From Datisca glomerata (lineage: Eukaryota; Streptophyta; Magnoliopsida; Cucurbitales; Datiscaceae), in assembly GCA_003255025.1 (NCBI GenBank), contig QANY01013423.1, positions 1,167,779 through 1,231,778 on the forward strand: a stretch of DNA of 64,000 nt. Reading direction: 5' to 3'. Position 1 is the stretch's first letter. Each line of letters begins with the position of its first letter. Below the pieces are notes generated by a model. The model was given only the letters and a program-made list of their open reading frames with translations, was not told where the DNA came from and did not search any database. A program made the translations under genes and the position numbers. Below are positions 10,210 through 22,950 of this stretch, piece after piece.

Positions 10210-12629
10210 GAACTTTCATCATCGAAAGGACTATACCTTATTGAAATAACTCTTGGTACTTGACACATATCTCCGCTTTGCGTTCCCATATTGCTTCCTC
10301 AAACCCGATGATTTCTCTAGAGAACCTTGACCAACTGTATCATTCTGTTATGAAGAGCCTAATTCATGCACTCTATAATTGTGACTAGCTTTTCTTCATA
10401 AGTGAGGTCATCACGAACTTGCCATTAAATCGATGACAAGCGTTGGTTCAGGAACGTACTTTCGAAGCATCAAGACGTGAAACATATTATGAACACCTGA
10501 AAGAGTTGGTGGTAAGGCTAATCGGTACGCCAAAGGACTTATATGATCCAATATCTTAAAAAAACCAATAAACTTAGGACTCAGCTTTCCCCTACGACCA
10601 AAACGCATAACTCCCTTCATTGGGGTAACCTTGAGAAACACATGATCACCCACTTCAAATTCCAGATCCTTCCTCATGACGTTTGTATAACTCTTTTACC
10701 TACACTTAGAGGTCTTCATTCTATCCTTGATTCTCTAAATAGCTTCATTCGTAGACTAAACCAAATCAGGGACCAGAAGCTTCCGTTCGCCAACTTCATC
10801 CCAGTAAACTGGCGACCGACACTTTTTCCCATAAAGTGCCTCAAATGGAGCCATACAAAGCAAGTTCCACGAATGCCAGCTGTGTGTCCCAGCTACCAGA
10901 GAAATCCAAGACACAAGCTCGAAGCATATCCTTCAAATTCTAAATCGTTCACTCAAATTGCCTACCAGATTACGGATGGATAACTATACTAAAATTCAAC
11001 TGAGTACCCAAAGCTTTCTGTAGACTCCACAAAAAAATTGACATGAACCGCGGATCTCGATCTGATACTAGACACTGGAACCCCATGAAGTCAAACAATC
11101 TCTTGGATATACAACCGAGCCCAATCCTAAATTAAGAATATAAGAACACAGTGATATTCGCTTCATACCATTCCACCAATAATGTAACCTTAAATCGTGA
11201 TGCATCTTAGTACTTCCAAGGTGCACAATGTATGGGGAACTATGAGTCTCTGTGAGTAATTCCTGCCTAATGACTGCGTCTTTCGAAACACAAATCCTTC
11301 CATGAATGCGAAAAGCTGAATCATTACTGAAAGAGGACCATTGTCTTTTGTCTAAACCCACTTCATTACGAATTAGAAGCAACTTAGAGTCTAAGTTTTG
11401 TGCATCGATAATACGTTGTTGCAATGATGGTTGAACTATGAGTTGAGCTAACTGTGTTGTATTCTCTTTCAGCAAGGCCTGAATCTCGACACGTTCAGAA
11501 TCATCCATGATATGCTCTTGAGACATAATCAGAGCTGTTGAATGAGCTCATTTTTTTACTCAAGGCATCATCCACTACATTTGCCTTTTTTGGTTTATAA
11601 ATGATCTCGTGATCATAATCATTGGCCAGTTCCAACCAATGATGTTGCCTAATGTTAAGCTCTTTCTGAGTGAAAAATACTCGAAACTATTATGATTTAT
11701 GTAAATCTAGCACTTACAACCATACAAGTAATGTATCTAAATCTTAGGGCAAATGCAACTACGCCAAACTCCAAATCATGCGTAGGATAGTTCTGTTCAT
11801 AAGGCTTGAGTTGACGAGAAGCATACGCTGTGACCTTTCCCCGTTGTATCAAAACACAACTCAAACCTCTCTTTAGAAGCATCACTGTAAATCACAAAGC
11901 CACTCTTACCCTCTGGAATGGTCAACACTGGTACTGACACTAATTTTTATTTAAGGCTCTGTAAACATTTCTCACACTCAGTCGTCCAAGTAAAGGTGAT
12001 CCATATGCTCAGCCTCTAATCTAGAGTATACCAGAATATCACTATTGAGGAGAATCACAAAAGAATTCAAGTACTATTTGAACACTATGCTCATCAAATC
12101 CATAAAGGCTATCGGAGCATTAGTTAATCCAAATGACATCACTACAAACTCGTAATGGCTGTAACGATACGGTGTCTTAGGAATATCCTCATCTCAAATC
12201 CTAAGCTAATGGTGACCTAGTATCAAATAAATGTTAGAGAATATTGAAGCTCCCTGAACTTGATCAAACAAATCCTCAATGCGCGGTAATGGATACTTAT
12301 TCTTAATAGTGACTATATTCACCTCTCCATAGTCAATGCATAGCCTCATCGATCCATCTTTATTTTTAACAAATAATACTGGAGCACCCTAAAATAAAAC
12401 ACTGGGTCTAATGAAACCGTCATCCAGTGATTCTTGAAGTTGGACCTTAAGTTCTTTTAACTCTGCGGGAGCCATCCAATATGGAGTTTTGGATATAGGG
12501 TGGTACTAACTCAATACGAAAATATGTCTCCCGAGGAGGAGGAAGTCTAAAAAAATCATTGGGAAAGACCTCTAAAAATTCACAAACGACTGGAACTGAT
12601 CGAATATCCACATTTGTCTTACTTGTATT
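10195..12629 (-). pseudogene. Ty3/gypsy pol 3' part: reverse transcriptase, RNase H, integrase (broken)
   Basis: On the minus strand this is the usual gypsy order: RT, RNase H, integrase. From 12,629 down come PVVCEFLEVFPND, the RT N-terminal linker; RT pieces such as SLDDGFIRP and [19 protein letters not shown] (about 12,430-12,250); and the catalytic region (about 12,060-12,020), where the expected F-I-D-D reads L-N-S-D, so one metal-binding aspartate is lost. RNase H follows (about 11,900-11,740: [28 protein letters not shown]). The integrase zinc domain lies at about 11,290-11,160 (HLGSTKMHHDLRLHYWW), a badly decayed core at 11,060-10,690, and the C-terminal part at 10,677-10,420 (GDHVFLKVTPMKGVMRFG). 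Many stops are present. No chromodomain was recognised. Confidence 0.88.
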
Positions 12630-14672
12630 TGTTGGAATCTTCAACGACGTGTGGTGGAAGGTGTGGTGGTGTTTTAAAAAAATAATAAAATGATAAACAA
12701 TCACATCGTCACAAAATTCAAAGATGAAAACTTTCTAATTGAAAAACACTTTTTCGGATCGGATCTATCACATATCTATACATGAAATCTAAGACATACA
12801 AAGATATGAATTATACCTCTAGTAGTCTATCAAGCGTCTTTGCAAACAACGAACTTGTAATCTCACTAATAATAGACTGCTAGATCCACAAAAAGATCTT
12901 CCAAGTCAATCCTCAAACACACTAGGACGTGTGTGGGCACGTAAAATAAATTAAAGACATTTTCCTGTCTTTAGATGTACTCAACACATGAGATCTAGAG
13001 ATTTTGAAGAATGAATATTGTGCGACAAATCTCTGAGAGAATTAGGAAAACTCACAGAGTTTTTTTATTAACCTTTAATCACACAATTGCATACTAAATG
13101 CAGTTGCAACACCGAGACCAATAGAATAGTATCAATATATTTTCTAGGTCAAGGCTCATAAAAGTTTTTAGGGATTTACACATATTAATAAGTTAACTAT
13201 AATAGCATCATTGCAATAGGACACCCTGTAATTGAGCAACATTACAGTGCCACACGACACTGCAGTGTGCCGTGAAGAGCCAACGTACCTCACAACACTG
13301 ATGACTCACGGTACCACTGTAGTGTTGTGAGGCACTACAGCCTGTCACGTGACACTACAGTAGTCCATGTCAATTTGTTATTCAAAATTAGTGCTTGACA
13401 TGTGGTAGTCCAATATGCCACGTGCCATTTTTTCAAATTTATTATTTATTTTAATCACATAAATATCTAGATATTAGTTAATTAAAAAATTAACGTATAT
13501 GATCATCCTTATCAACTAAATTATCTATTAGTTCAAACATCAGATTTAGTTGATTCAAAAATTAAATTACTATCTCATAATAATTAAACATGATCTAATT
13601 TCATAAATTAGATACTTTGTCTCACTTATCTATTAACAAAAAAATAATTGATATTATTATTTAACGATAATTTCTGAAAATTAGATTAAATAATTTAATT
13701 AATTGATTCTTAATCAATTAATCATACATAATTATCTCATAATTATATACTTGCTGGAAATATAAGTACTTTTGCAAGTTAGTCATTTTCTCATGTTCTA
13801 AAATTTTCACACCCTAAACTGTGTAGTATAGAGGTGACTTGGGAACCATGGACTCATATTCCTAAGCGCCAATAAATCAGATTATTAATTAAATTTTTTA
13901 ATTAAATAATCTAATTTATTAATTTCATTATTACTCCACTATAAATATGAAATTGCACTCTTAGAGATTACAAAATATATTTACAGAGTATTCTCATCTA
14001 GTCTATTAATATAATCATTTTATGTAGTTCTGTCTTCCAATTATTGGTTCGTAAATTAGAGTTGGTAAAAATTATCATTTTACCCTTCTAATTACCTATT
14101 GATTCTTAAGTACCATTAATTCACTAGTGAATTCTCATTTATAATTGTATTATAAATTTGAGTTTAATAACCATTTAGTTCCAGAATTAACACTTAAGGG
14201 AACCAATATATGATCCGTTAGTCAAGCTTGAATTTCAAATCTTGTAAGATCGTGTTCTCAGTCATCCATGTCACTAAATCTCCAAAACAAAAGTCACTAG
14301 CCTATTTTACAAACAAACATTAACGAGTGAATTAAAAGATCCAGTAGACATGCATAGGAGTTCATGACTACTTAAGATTCAGACTCACCTACATATGATC
14401 ATCAGTTTTGATGTGTATTAAATCTTTATGATATATGATAAGTTAATAAAGATATTAATCCACATCGATCTTGTCCTATATAATCTAATTATATAAAGTA
14501 CACTCACTAAGATGTCTATCAATATCAATGATCTGGACTGAGATCAAATGAATGCATAATGCTTAGTGAACCGTACTAGCAATCATTCGTTAAAGATTTC
14601 ATATTTTAATATGTTACTGAATATTTTATTCATTATCTATAATCTTAATTCTCTCGTACTTATACAAGATCA
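12630..14672 (-). repeat. 3' LTR of copia element 2
   Basis: It begins TGTTGGAATC on plus and ends ...AAGATCA where similarity to the right LTR stops. It carries a distinctive 'GACACTGCAGTGTGCCGTG' region (about 13,240-13,380) with many ACTGTAGTG words, shared with 17,540-17,700. Confidence 0.8.
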
Positions 14673-16954
14673 TAAGAAACCTTTATCATACCATCTTCTT
14701 CCGGAGGTGTCTTAGGACATTGCTTGCGGACAATTTCACGTCTGGTCGGTAGTTGACATTTCTTGAAATTTTCCATAAAGGATCTCTCCAGCACCTTATC
14801 AATATGAGATGCGTGAGAAAGTGTCAATAGCTTGTTCTTTCTATCCCTTAGGATTTGGATGCCTGGAACATAGCTCGTCTCTACTAAATCTTTCATTTAC
14901 AATTCTCAGCTAACCACTTCTTTACTTTTCGACAAAGTTTTTACATCATTCCCAATGAGTAAAATATCGTCTACATAAAGAACTAAGAAATCCACTATCT
15001 TATTTTTAATGTATTTATAAACATAAACTTAGTCAACATTTTACTCAAAGCCATACGATTTAATAATTTAATCAAAGGTAAGATTCCAAGATCTAGATGC
15101 TTGATTCAATCCATAAATGGATTTAAGCAACTTGCATACTTTCTGATTTTGTCCCTTCTCACGAATCCTTCTGGTTGCATTATATAGATGCTTTCTTCAA
15201 GAGAGTCATTAAGAAAAGTTGTCTTGACATCCATTTGTCATATTTCATAGTCTACTAGCGGCTATTGATAAAAGGATGTGAATGGATTTTAGCATGACAA
15301 CGGGAGAGAATGTCTATTCATAATTGACTCATTCCCTTTGTGTATAGACTTTGGCTATTAGTCGTGCCTTGAAAGTCTCTACTTTTCCATCTGCACCTCC
15401 TTTCTTCTTGAAGATCCATTTACATCCAATAGGTCTGATATCTTCAGGTGGATCTACAAGTTCCCAGAAAGAATTGGAATACATCGCTTCCTTTTCCTGG
15501 TTCATGGCATCTTGACATTTCTCCTTTTCTGGATCTTTTATCGCCTCTTTAAAGGTTAATGGATCATCCTTATCAGTGTCAGACACTAGTACATATGCCT
15601 ATAGTTCATTGTGAATAGGTTGTCTTACAACCCTCCTACTACGACGTTGCTCCGGGGTTTCCTAAACAGGAACATCGATTGATGTGGTTTGTTGTTTTTC
15701 AGTTAATGATGAAGGTAGTATGATCCCATCGGATGCTAATTCTTCGAGAACTACTTTGCTCCAAGATTTATAGTTTTTCATATAGTCGTATTCAAGGAAA
15801 GTGGCATTTGTCGATACAAATATATTTTGATCATTGTGACTATAAAAATACTCACATCTTGTTTCTAGAGCATAGTCAACATATATACACACACTTCAGA
15901 CCATGAGTCTAACTTTCCAGTCTTGTGTCTAAGAACATGAACTAGACACACCCATTTATGAAAATGACGCAAACTAGGTTTGGAGTCATTCCATAACTCT
16001 AAAGGTGTCTTGCTTACAAACTTAAAAGTGCATATCCTCAAAATGTGAGTGTAGTGATGAGTAGCTTAACATCGACCTAATCATATCCAATAAGGTTCAG
16101 TTTCTCCACTTTAAAACTCAAATTTATTGTGGCGTTCCATGCGTTTTGAGTTGAGATAGAATGTCATACTCTAGTATGTAATTCTTGAATTCTAAATCCA
16201 AATATTCACCATCTCAATCTGATCAAAGTATTTTCAATGATTTACCTAATTATTTTTTAGCTTCAGATTTGAAGTCCTTAAACTTTTCAAAAGTTTCAGA
16301 CTTTCTATGCATTAGGCTAGTATATATCTTGAGTAATCGTTAATAAAAGTGACAAAATACTCATACTCACCTCTAGCTTGTACATTGATCGGTCCACACA
16401 CATCACTATGTACTAGCTCAAGTGGTTCATTGGCTTTTTGGCCATTTCCTGTGAAAGGTCTCTTGATCATTTTTTCCTCTAGACAAGATTCACCAACAGG
16501 AAGAGTCCCAACTTTTAGTTCTCTCAAAGCACCATGCTTTGTTAACCTATTTAATCTATCTAGGTTAATATGTCTCAACCTAAGATCCCATAGATATGTG
16601 TCATCATCATTATGATAAACACTTTATCATTTGATACTTTTAGTATTTTCTACTTTAAATAATTCACAATTATTTAACGTATGTTCAGTCGGTTAAAGCA
16701 TATACAGTCCGTTCAAAACTTTAGCATTACACAAATTCCTATGGCCAAAACGCCTTACATAAGATCTAAAGAAAAAATATAGAACAAAGCCTAAACCTAA
16801 AATCACCATACAATTATGGTTCATCATTAACCATATATTAAGAAAAACACATCATCCATTCATTCATACATATCAAAATATATATTATGAACGATGCAAG
16901 AACACCCACACAGTATTTAATATACAAATATATAAAGACCGCTTTGATACCAAT
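14673..16954 (-). pseudogene. copia element 2 internal region: integrase plus partial reverse transcriptase
   Basis: The minus strand gives the integrase zinc-binding part (16,578-16,330: HINLDRLNRLTKHG, CLEEKMIKRPF, LVHSDVCGPINV), decayed integrase core and linker (about 16,300-15,600), and the start of the RT (15,586-15,340: EAMYSNSFWELVDPPEDI, GCKWIFKKKGG, KARLIAK). Thumb-like pieces follow (14,896-14,690: LVETSYVPGIQILRD, SHIDKVLERSF). The LTR follows at once, so RNase H is absent. On the other side integrase runs almost directly into the 5' leader (about 16,730), so gag and protease are absent. Confidence 0.82.
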
Positions 16955-18959
16955 TATTAGAATCTGCGGTGACGTACGACAGAAGGCGTGTTGGTGTTTT
17001 AAAAAAAAATTATAAAATGATTAAACGATCGCATCGTCACAGATCCCAAAGATGAAAGCTTTGTAATTGAAAAATAATTTTTCGGATCGAATACATTATA
17101 TATATACATATTAAATCTAAGACATACAAAATCTCTTGTAGTCTATCATGGTTCCTTACAAAAACGAACTTGTAATCTCACAAACAACATACTGCAAAAT
17201 CCACACCAAGTTCTTTCAAGTCAATCCTCAAACACACTAGGACGTGTGTGGGCACGTAGAATAAATCAAAGACATTTTTCTGTCTCTAGATGTACTCAAC
17301 ACATGAGATCTAGAGATTTTTGACAAAGACTATTGTGTGACAAAACTCTGAAATAATTAGGAAAACTTATGAAGCTTTTTTATTAATCTTTAGTCACACA
17401 ACAATAAATGCAGTTATAGAACTAAGGCCAATAGAATAATATCAATATATATCTTCTAGGTCAAACCTCATTAGATTTTTTAGGGATTTACACAAACTAA
17501 TAAATTAATTATAAGTATCTCATTGCAGTGGGACCTACTGTAATTGAAAAACACTGTAGTGGCACACGACACTGTAGTGATCCATGAAAAGCCACAGTGC
17601 CTCACGACATTGATGACTTACAGCACCACTGTAATGCTGTGAGGACTACAGTGTGCCATGTGTCCAATGTAGTACCACGTGGCACTATAGTAGTTCATGT
17701 CAATCTCTTATTTAAAATCATTGATTGACATGTGGCAGTCCAATATGCCACGAGACAATTTTTTAAATTTATTATTTATTTTAATCAGATAAATATCTAA
17801 ATATCAGTTCATTCAAAAATTAACTTATCTGATCATCAATATCAACTACCTTATCTGTTAGTTCAAACAATAGATTTAGTTTATTCAAAATTTGAATTAT
17901 TATCCCATAATCATTAAACATTATCTAATTTCATAAATTAGATATTTTGTCTCACTTATCGATTAACACAAAATCAAACGATATTATTATTTACTGATAA
18001 TTTCTAAAAATTACATTAAATCATTCAATTAATTAATTCTTAATCAATTAGTCATACATAATGATCTCATAATTATATATTTACCCTAGAAATATAATTA
18101 CTTTTACAAGTCAGTCATTTTCTCATGTCCTGAAATATTCACACCATAGATTGTGTAGTACAGAAGTGATTTAGGGACCATAGACCCATAATCATCAGCT
18201 CCAATAAACCAGATTATTATTTTAACTTTTAAAATAAATAAGCTATTTATTACTCCACTATAAATATAGAATTGCACTCTTAGAGATTACAAAATGTATT
18301 TACATAGTATTATCATGTAGTCCAATGATATAATCATTTCATGTAGTTGTATCCTCCAATTATTGGTTCGTAAATTAGAGTTGGTCAAAATTATCATTTA
18401 ACCCTTCTAATTACCTTTTGATCCTTAACTCCATTAATTCACTAGTGAATGGTTAATTTATAATCTTATTATAAATTTAAGCTCAATAACCATTCAGTTT
18501 CAGAATTAGCATTTAAGGGAACCAATATACGATCTGTTAGGAAAGCTTGGATTCTAAATCTTATAAAATCATGTTCTCAGCCATCCATGTCATTGAATCT
18601 CCAAAACAAAAGTCACTAGCATGTTTTACATAGAAACCTTAACAAGTAAATCAAAAGTTCCAGTAGACATGCATATGAATACGTGACTACTCAGTTTTGA
18701 TGTATATTAAATTTTTATGATAAATGGTACGTTAATAAAAATACTAATCACATCGGTCATGTTCTATATAATCTAATCATATAAAGTACCTTCACTAAGA
18801 TGTCTATCCACATCAATGATCTGAATCTTGATCAAATACATTCATAATGCTTAGTGAACCGTACTAGCAACCATTCATTAAGATTTCATACTTTAATATG
18901 TTGTGGACTATTTTATTCATTATCTTTAATCTTAATCCTCTCGTACTTATATAAAATCA
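16955..18959 (-). repeat. 5' LTR of copia element 2
   Basis: Starts TATTAGAATCTGCGG on plus, where sister LTRs have TGTTNGAATC; the first dinucleotide TG is changed to TA. It is collinear with 12,630-14,672 and ends ...AAAATCA. Confidence 0.8.
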
Positions 18960-19090
18960 TACTCTCATTAATGAATATAAAATTTTCAAATATTTATATA
19001 TAAATTATTCATTAAAAATTCAAAAGAGAAATTATAAGAAAAATGTAAATACAATAAATTTTATTTTAAAATGTCAAAATACATCATTTG
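18960..19090. other. Short unassigned AT-rich filler at the copia/gypsy junction
   Basis: About 130 bp lies between the end of the copia LTR and recognisable gypsy coding sequence. It is very AT-rich, with a loose inverted repeat (TCATTAATGAATAT and ATTATTCATTAA). It matches neither the gypsy reading frame nor the other LTR. It may be filler from the insertion or a small later insertion. Confidence 0.4.
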
Positions 19091-19527
19091 AGGGCAGCAC
19101 GACCAACAATATCCACCATAGAAGCTAAGTAACCCCAGTTACCATGATCAAGTAGGAGTTATGCCCGCAAAGCCAATATAACCATCTATATAGACCGTTG
19201 CTAAGATCCCTAAAACTTGAAGCTAGGTCTACCTGGAGGTACAAATTGAACTTCATTTTGGTGACAGTCTATGTTGGCAATGCTAGCAGCTAATCAATCC
19301 ATCTGTAGGATTACGTCAAAATCATGCATCCCTAGGACTATAAGCCTAACATATATAACACGATCTGCTACCATCACTGAACAACTCTATATTCCTTATT
19401 AGCCAGGAGAGAAGCTCCAGAAGGCGTAGGAACACATAAATCAAAATCTAATGGCATAATAGGCAATGATGCATGAGTCACAAACAAAGCAGATATAAAA
19501 GAGTGCGTGGATCTAGGATCAATCGAT
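19091..19527 (-). pseudogene. gypsy protease and protease-RT linker remnant
   Basis: The minus strand reads SIDPRSTHSFIS, the gypsy aspartic-protease site, where plant gypsy copies usually have DPG(S/A)THSF; here the glycine is replaced by arginine. It then gives FVTHASLPIMPLDFDLCVPTP, SLGMHDFDVILQMDWLA and later HGNWGYLASMVDI. It contains stops. It is split from its upstream part (20,639-20,860) by the hAT-like element at 19,536. Confidence 0.75.
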
Positions 19528-20638
19528 GTAAAATTTAAGGGTGTTCATGATTCGGTTCGGTCGGTTATTTGAAAAAAATCGAATTGAAATGAAACTTTCA
19601 GTCCAATTGTGTATGAACCGAACCACGAAGGTCAAAAGAACCAAATATAACCGTGAGTTTCAGTTCATTTTGGTACATCGGTTCGATACTAACAGTGTAA
19701 AAAATAATCCACAAAAATTATAACATCAAACCTGCAAACTTCACATATCTTCACACTATAATTGCAACATCGAAATTGGGATTAAGACATTTTAGAATAT
19801 GTTATTATAAACCCCAAAAACAGAAATATATTCCTTACATATTTCTATAAGAAAAATCAATAAAAATTAAAAGATGTTATTACAAACCCTAAATAAAAAC
19901 TAATCAAGCTTAAATCTATTATTACAAACCCTAAATTAGTAAAAATTAAACTTAAGTTCTATAATTACAAACCCTAAATCAAGAAAATCACTTACAATCT
20001 ACAATAACAAACTCTATCTGCAAAGAAAACATATTCCTTACACCAACCGCAAGCATATATGAGGGTACGATGAACGAAGCCATCCTCTTAGGGTTTAAAG
20101 ATACAGATCTGATTCTAAAGATTTGCGCATGTAACAAAGCCTCAGATAAACGAAGCCATCCTCTGAGGGTGCAGGTAGATCTGAGGGTGAGGGTACGAGT
20201 AGATCTGAGGGTGAGGGTGCGAACAGGTGCAGATCTAAGGTTCGAAGAGAAGAGAGAGAGGGAATGAGAGAGATCAAAGAGAATAGAGGGGAAATGAGAG
20301 AGTTAGAAGATCAAAGGGGGAATGAGGGTTAGATAAGGGGAAGAAGCTTCTGCTTATGAGAATCTCACAGTGAGAGGAGAAGTTAGACGAGGGGGGAGGA
20401 TGAAGGAGGCTTATGTGTGTCATAGGGGAGAGACAAGGGAGAATGATTAAAGGCACTATATTATTTATTTATTTATACTTCGCATCAGTTAGGTTCAAAA
20501 TCACATATTTTTTTAACTGAACCAAACTTACGGTTCGGCAGAAATGCCATATTGAAATAATATATATAATCGACTGAACCAACCATTTTTTGTTCGGTTT
20601 GGTCACCTCGGGACAACTTTGACACTCCTAGTAAAAAT
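19528..20638. repeat. 8-bp target-site duplication around hAT-like element
   Basis: GTAAAATT at 19,528-19,535 and GTAAAAAT at 20,631-20,638 (7 of 8 identical) bracket the element exactly at its terminal inverted repeats. Confidence 0.85.
19536..20630. mobile_element. hAT-like non-autonomous element, 1,095 bp
   Basis: The ends are TAAGGGTGTTCA and, inverted, TAGGAGTGTCAA, which resemble hAT termini. The 8-bp duplication also fits hAT. Subterminal regions are rich in GGTTCGGT and ACCGAACC words in both orientations (19,550-19,690 and 20,510-20,610), giving a partly foldable element. The middle has a series of (A/T)TTACAAACCCTAAAT repeats (19,800-19,990) and a GA/GAGGGTG-rich stretch (20,150-20,430). 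No transposase is visible. It interrupts the gypsy protease. Confidence 0.82.
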
Positions 20639-20860
20639 TGAATGTCCTAGTACAAGTAATGCACCTGCCACAATTGTATCTGACTGCTCAGCTTCCTGAT
20701 GAGTTAGTGCAAAAACCTTCCCTTTTGCTATATCTCCAGCGACGTTGTTTTTCTGTCCTTGAGTAAGTAAAGGGCTTTGTCTGAGGTAATTCCCAGTCGC
20801 TCCACACTTAAAGAAAGCAGTGTTCACTCTAAAACACTAGCCGATGTAGTGCTTGTTACT
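20639..20860 (-). pseudogene. gypsy zinc knuckle and start of protease
   Basis: The minus strand encodes FFKCGATGNYLRQSPL, a CCHC knuckle whose H is changed to N and last C to S. AKGKVFALTHQEAEQSDTIVAGALLVLGHSI follows, the standard run-in to the gypsy protease. The frame would continue into DPRSTHSFIS beyond the hAT-like insertion. Confidence 0.75.
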
Positions 20861-21427
20861 TGTAGCGCACAAGGGATTTGATTTTATTGCCTGCCTTTTT
20901 ATGTTGTGGGGACCCGAGTGAGAATTCTGAGGTTTACTATTTCCATGAAATGATTGCTCTGACCGTGGTGGTGCACGAGGTGGAAGATTCTATTCTATCA
21001 CAAGCCTGTTTTAACCCCAGTTGCGTAGATGGTGTGCTTATGGAGCGACACAGAACCCTATATCTCTAGATGAAGTCCCCTTTCAAATGTCTAAGCCTTT
21101 TTTATCTCGTTATCAAAGTAATATGTGGCGAGTGAGATAATTCATCGAACTTCCTTTCATAATCAGCAACAGTCATATTACCTTGCACCAGCCTAATAAA
21201 TTTGGCCTCCTTACTTGTCCTGACGGTGATGAGAAAATACTTCTAGAAGAACAGCTCCTTAAATCGATCCCAAGTCGCTAGATTATGCACAACATCATGA
21301 GCTCTTCGTGTGAGCTCATACCAATTTCGAGTTTCTCGTGTCAGTATAAAAGTGTCACAAACAACCTTTTGAATCTCAGAACACAGCATGAACTGGAAGA
21401 TCTGCTCCAATCTCGCAATCCATTCAT
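20861..21427 (-). pseudogene. gypsy gag (C-terminal part)
   Basis: On the minus strand 21,427-21,243 encodes EWIARLEQIFQFMLCSEIQKVVCDTFILT and then WDRFKELFF, the retrotransposon Gag core that assembles the particle shell. Downstream (about 21,200-20,900) the frame is broken but keeps 'KFIRLVQGNMTVADYERKF'-like wording. A hAT-like element separates it from the Gag N-terminus at 22,466-22,730. Confidence 0.78.
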
Positions 21428-22465
21428 TAGGTGTGTTCAAAAACCGTCCAGATCGTTTAATACGAACTAGTCCGAACCAAAATTGATCGATCTAGATGGT
21501 TTTTTCTTGTTAATGGTCAGTTCGGTCCTCCTTTTAAGACAGACCAAAATTTCAGACCGGTCCAGAATTTTTGTTAGTTCTGGATTGATCAGACCGAACC
21601 GACCGTATATTATATACATATATTTAGGGTTTCACTTCGCCTTCCTCCATGCCTCTGCATCTCTCACAAGCCTATGTATCTCTCTCCCAAGCCTCTGCAT
21701 CTCACTTCTGTCTCTTGCAGTTCTCTCTCTCACAAAGCCTTCTCTTCTCTTTATCTCTCAAAGCTCTTTGTATGTCCCTCACAGATCTCTCTCTCTCAAA
21801 GGCTTTGAGTCAAAGCCTTCTCTTCTCTCTTTCTCGCAGATCTCTCTCTGAAATCATCTCTACCTTTCTCATCTCTCCCTCATCTCAGATCTGAGGCGTT
21901 TCCTCTCTCCTCTCTCTCTCTCCCTCTCATGCGACTGGATCTAGATCTCGAAGCTTTTTACCACTATCGTCTCTAATCGACTTGGTTTTCAAAGCTTCTA
22001 TGTTTCTCTATCTTTGTTCAAAGCTTCGATAACCAGATCTGGTTGGCACATAAAAGTTGGTAATGGATTTTCTTAAGAATAATGTAACAGGGAATCAGAT
22101 CTGGTTTTTGTCTTTCTCAAAGCTTTAATAATGTTTTGTTTATCTTTGTTCAAGTCAATCTGGTTGTAAGAGGGTTAAAGTTTGAACGAAAGTAAACGAG
22201 AAAAATTGAGACATTTTTCTTTATTTTTTGGCGAGTTTATTTGTAGTAAATTATGTCTGGAAATATATTTTGCACACTGATATTGCAAGTTAAGACTATA
22301 ATACCCAACCAGACCGACCGTTGAAGTCTGGTCTAGTCAGTTTGGATTTTTTACATTGTTTTGGTCGATTCGGTCCTCCATATAGAAGGACCATAATTTT
22401 CATTCTGGTCTCATTTTCCTCCAAAAATCCGACCAGACCGATAGTTGAACACCCCTACCATTCAT
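21420..22465. repeat. Perfect 8-bp target-site duplication around second hAT-like element
   Basis: CCATTCAT occurs at 21,420-21,427 and at 22,458-22,465, directly outside the terminal inverted repeats. On the minus strand the two copies encode the same gag residues (..DEW and NEW..), so removing one copy restores the gag reading order. Confidence 0.95.
21428..22457. mobile_element. hAT-like non-autonomous element, 1,030 bp
   Basis: The ends are TAGGTGTGTTCAA and, inverted, TAGGGGTGTTCAA. Subterminal parts are full of GACCGGTC/GGTCTGGTC/CAGACCGAACC words (21,440-21,600; 22,310-22,445). Between them is a 300-bp CT-rich tract (21,650-21,930, TCTCTCTC and CTTCTCTTC) followed by non-repetitive T-rich DNA that looks like a 5' leader and intron. 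This part may be captured host sequence, but no source gene was recognised. No transposase. Confidence 0.85.
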
Positions 22466-22950
22466 CAGCTAACAATGGGTCGGACGAGTGACCGTCAAAT
22501 TCGAGCGAGTTCAGCCTCTTGAATGTGTGGATCAGCTGCATGTCGACTAATTTTGTTTGTTACAGTTGCTGTTGTTGAGTTGGGCGAGCCGTCGCTGTCT
22601 ACCTCAACAATTTCAAATTTTTTTTAAACATTTCGACCATGGTTCCTGGAGGGTTCGCAGTAGGATCAATCGGTGTGTGATTGTTGCTTCTAGTAGGGGA
22701 GGCCATTTACTCTGCTACCCATAAAAGTCATAACTTACCAAAAGCCTAATCTTATCGCATAAATATAACATAAACGTAACAAACATGTCATAATGAATTT
22801 AAAGCACAACATAATGAATCAATAATTAAACACATATAACATGCGTGCGTACCTGACTTGTAAGGTGATGGAGGAGCCGAGTAAATGACATGCCATATTT
22901 TTCATTAAGAAAAGTCTACAGAATCTAAAACCTTTGCTCTGATACCAAAC
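22466..22950 (-). pseudogene. gypsy gag N-terminus and primer binding site
   Basis: The minus strand reads LEFDGHSSDPLLADEW (22,520-22,466), the standard start of the gypsy Gag core. A Q-rich stretch and a start region come before it (MASPTRSNNHTP near 22,705-22,670). The primer binding site (GCTCTGATACCA on plus, 22,936-22,947) is complementary to initiator tRNA-Met and lies 3 bp from the LTR. Confidence 0.8.

Larger units (their letters stand above)
12630..18959 (-). mobile_element. Ty1/copia element 2, with both LTRs and large internal deletions
   Basis: A 6.3-kb minus-strand copia lies between gypsy protease and RT sequence. The left LTR (3' LTR) is 12,630-14,672 and the right LTR (5' LTR) 16,955-18,959; both are about 2.0 kb and collinear with the partial LTR at 3,567. 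The primer site (GCTTTGATACCA on plus, 16,941-16,952) is complementary to the initiator tRNA-Met end. The 2.3-kb internal part holds integrase and reverse-transcriptase pieces only. Gag, protease and RNase H are missing, so it is non-autonomous. No clean 5-bp target duplication was found: GTATT on the left, TACTC on the right. Confidence 0.85.

Noticed and set aside
12625..18964. A 5-bp target duplication for copia element 2
   Set aside because: Outside bases are GTATT and TACTC; they do not match well enough to claim.
21483..21894. Serine/leucine-rich frames in the second hAT-like element
   Set aside because: Generated by TCTCTC and CTTCTC repeats.
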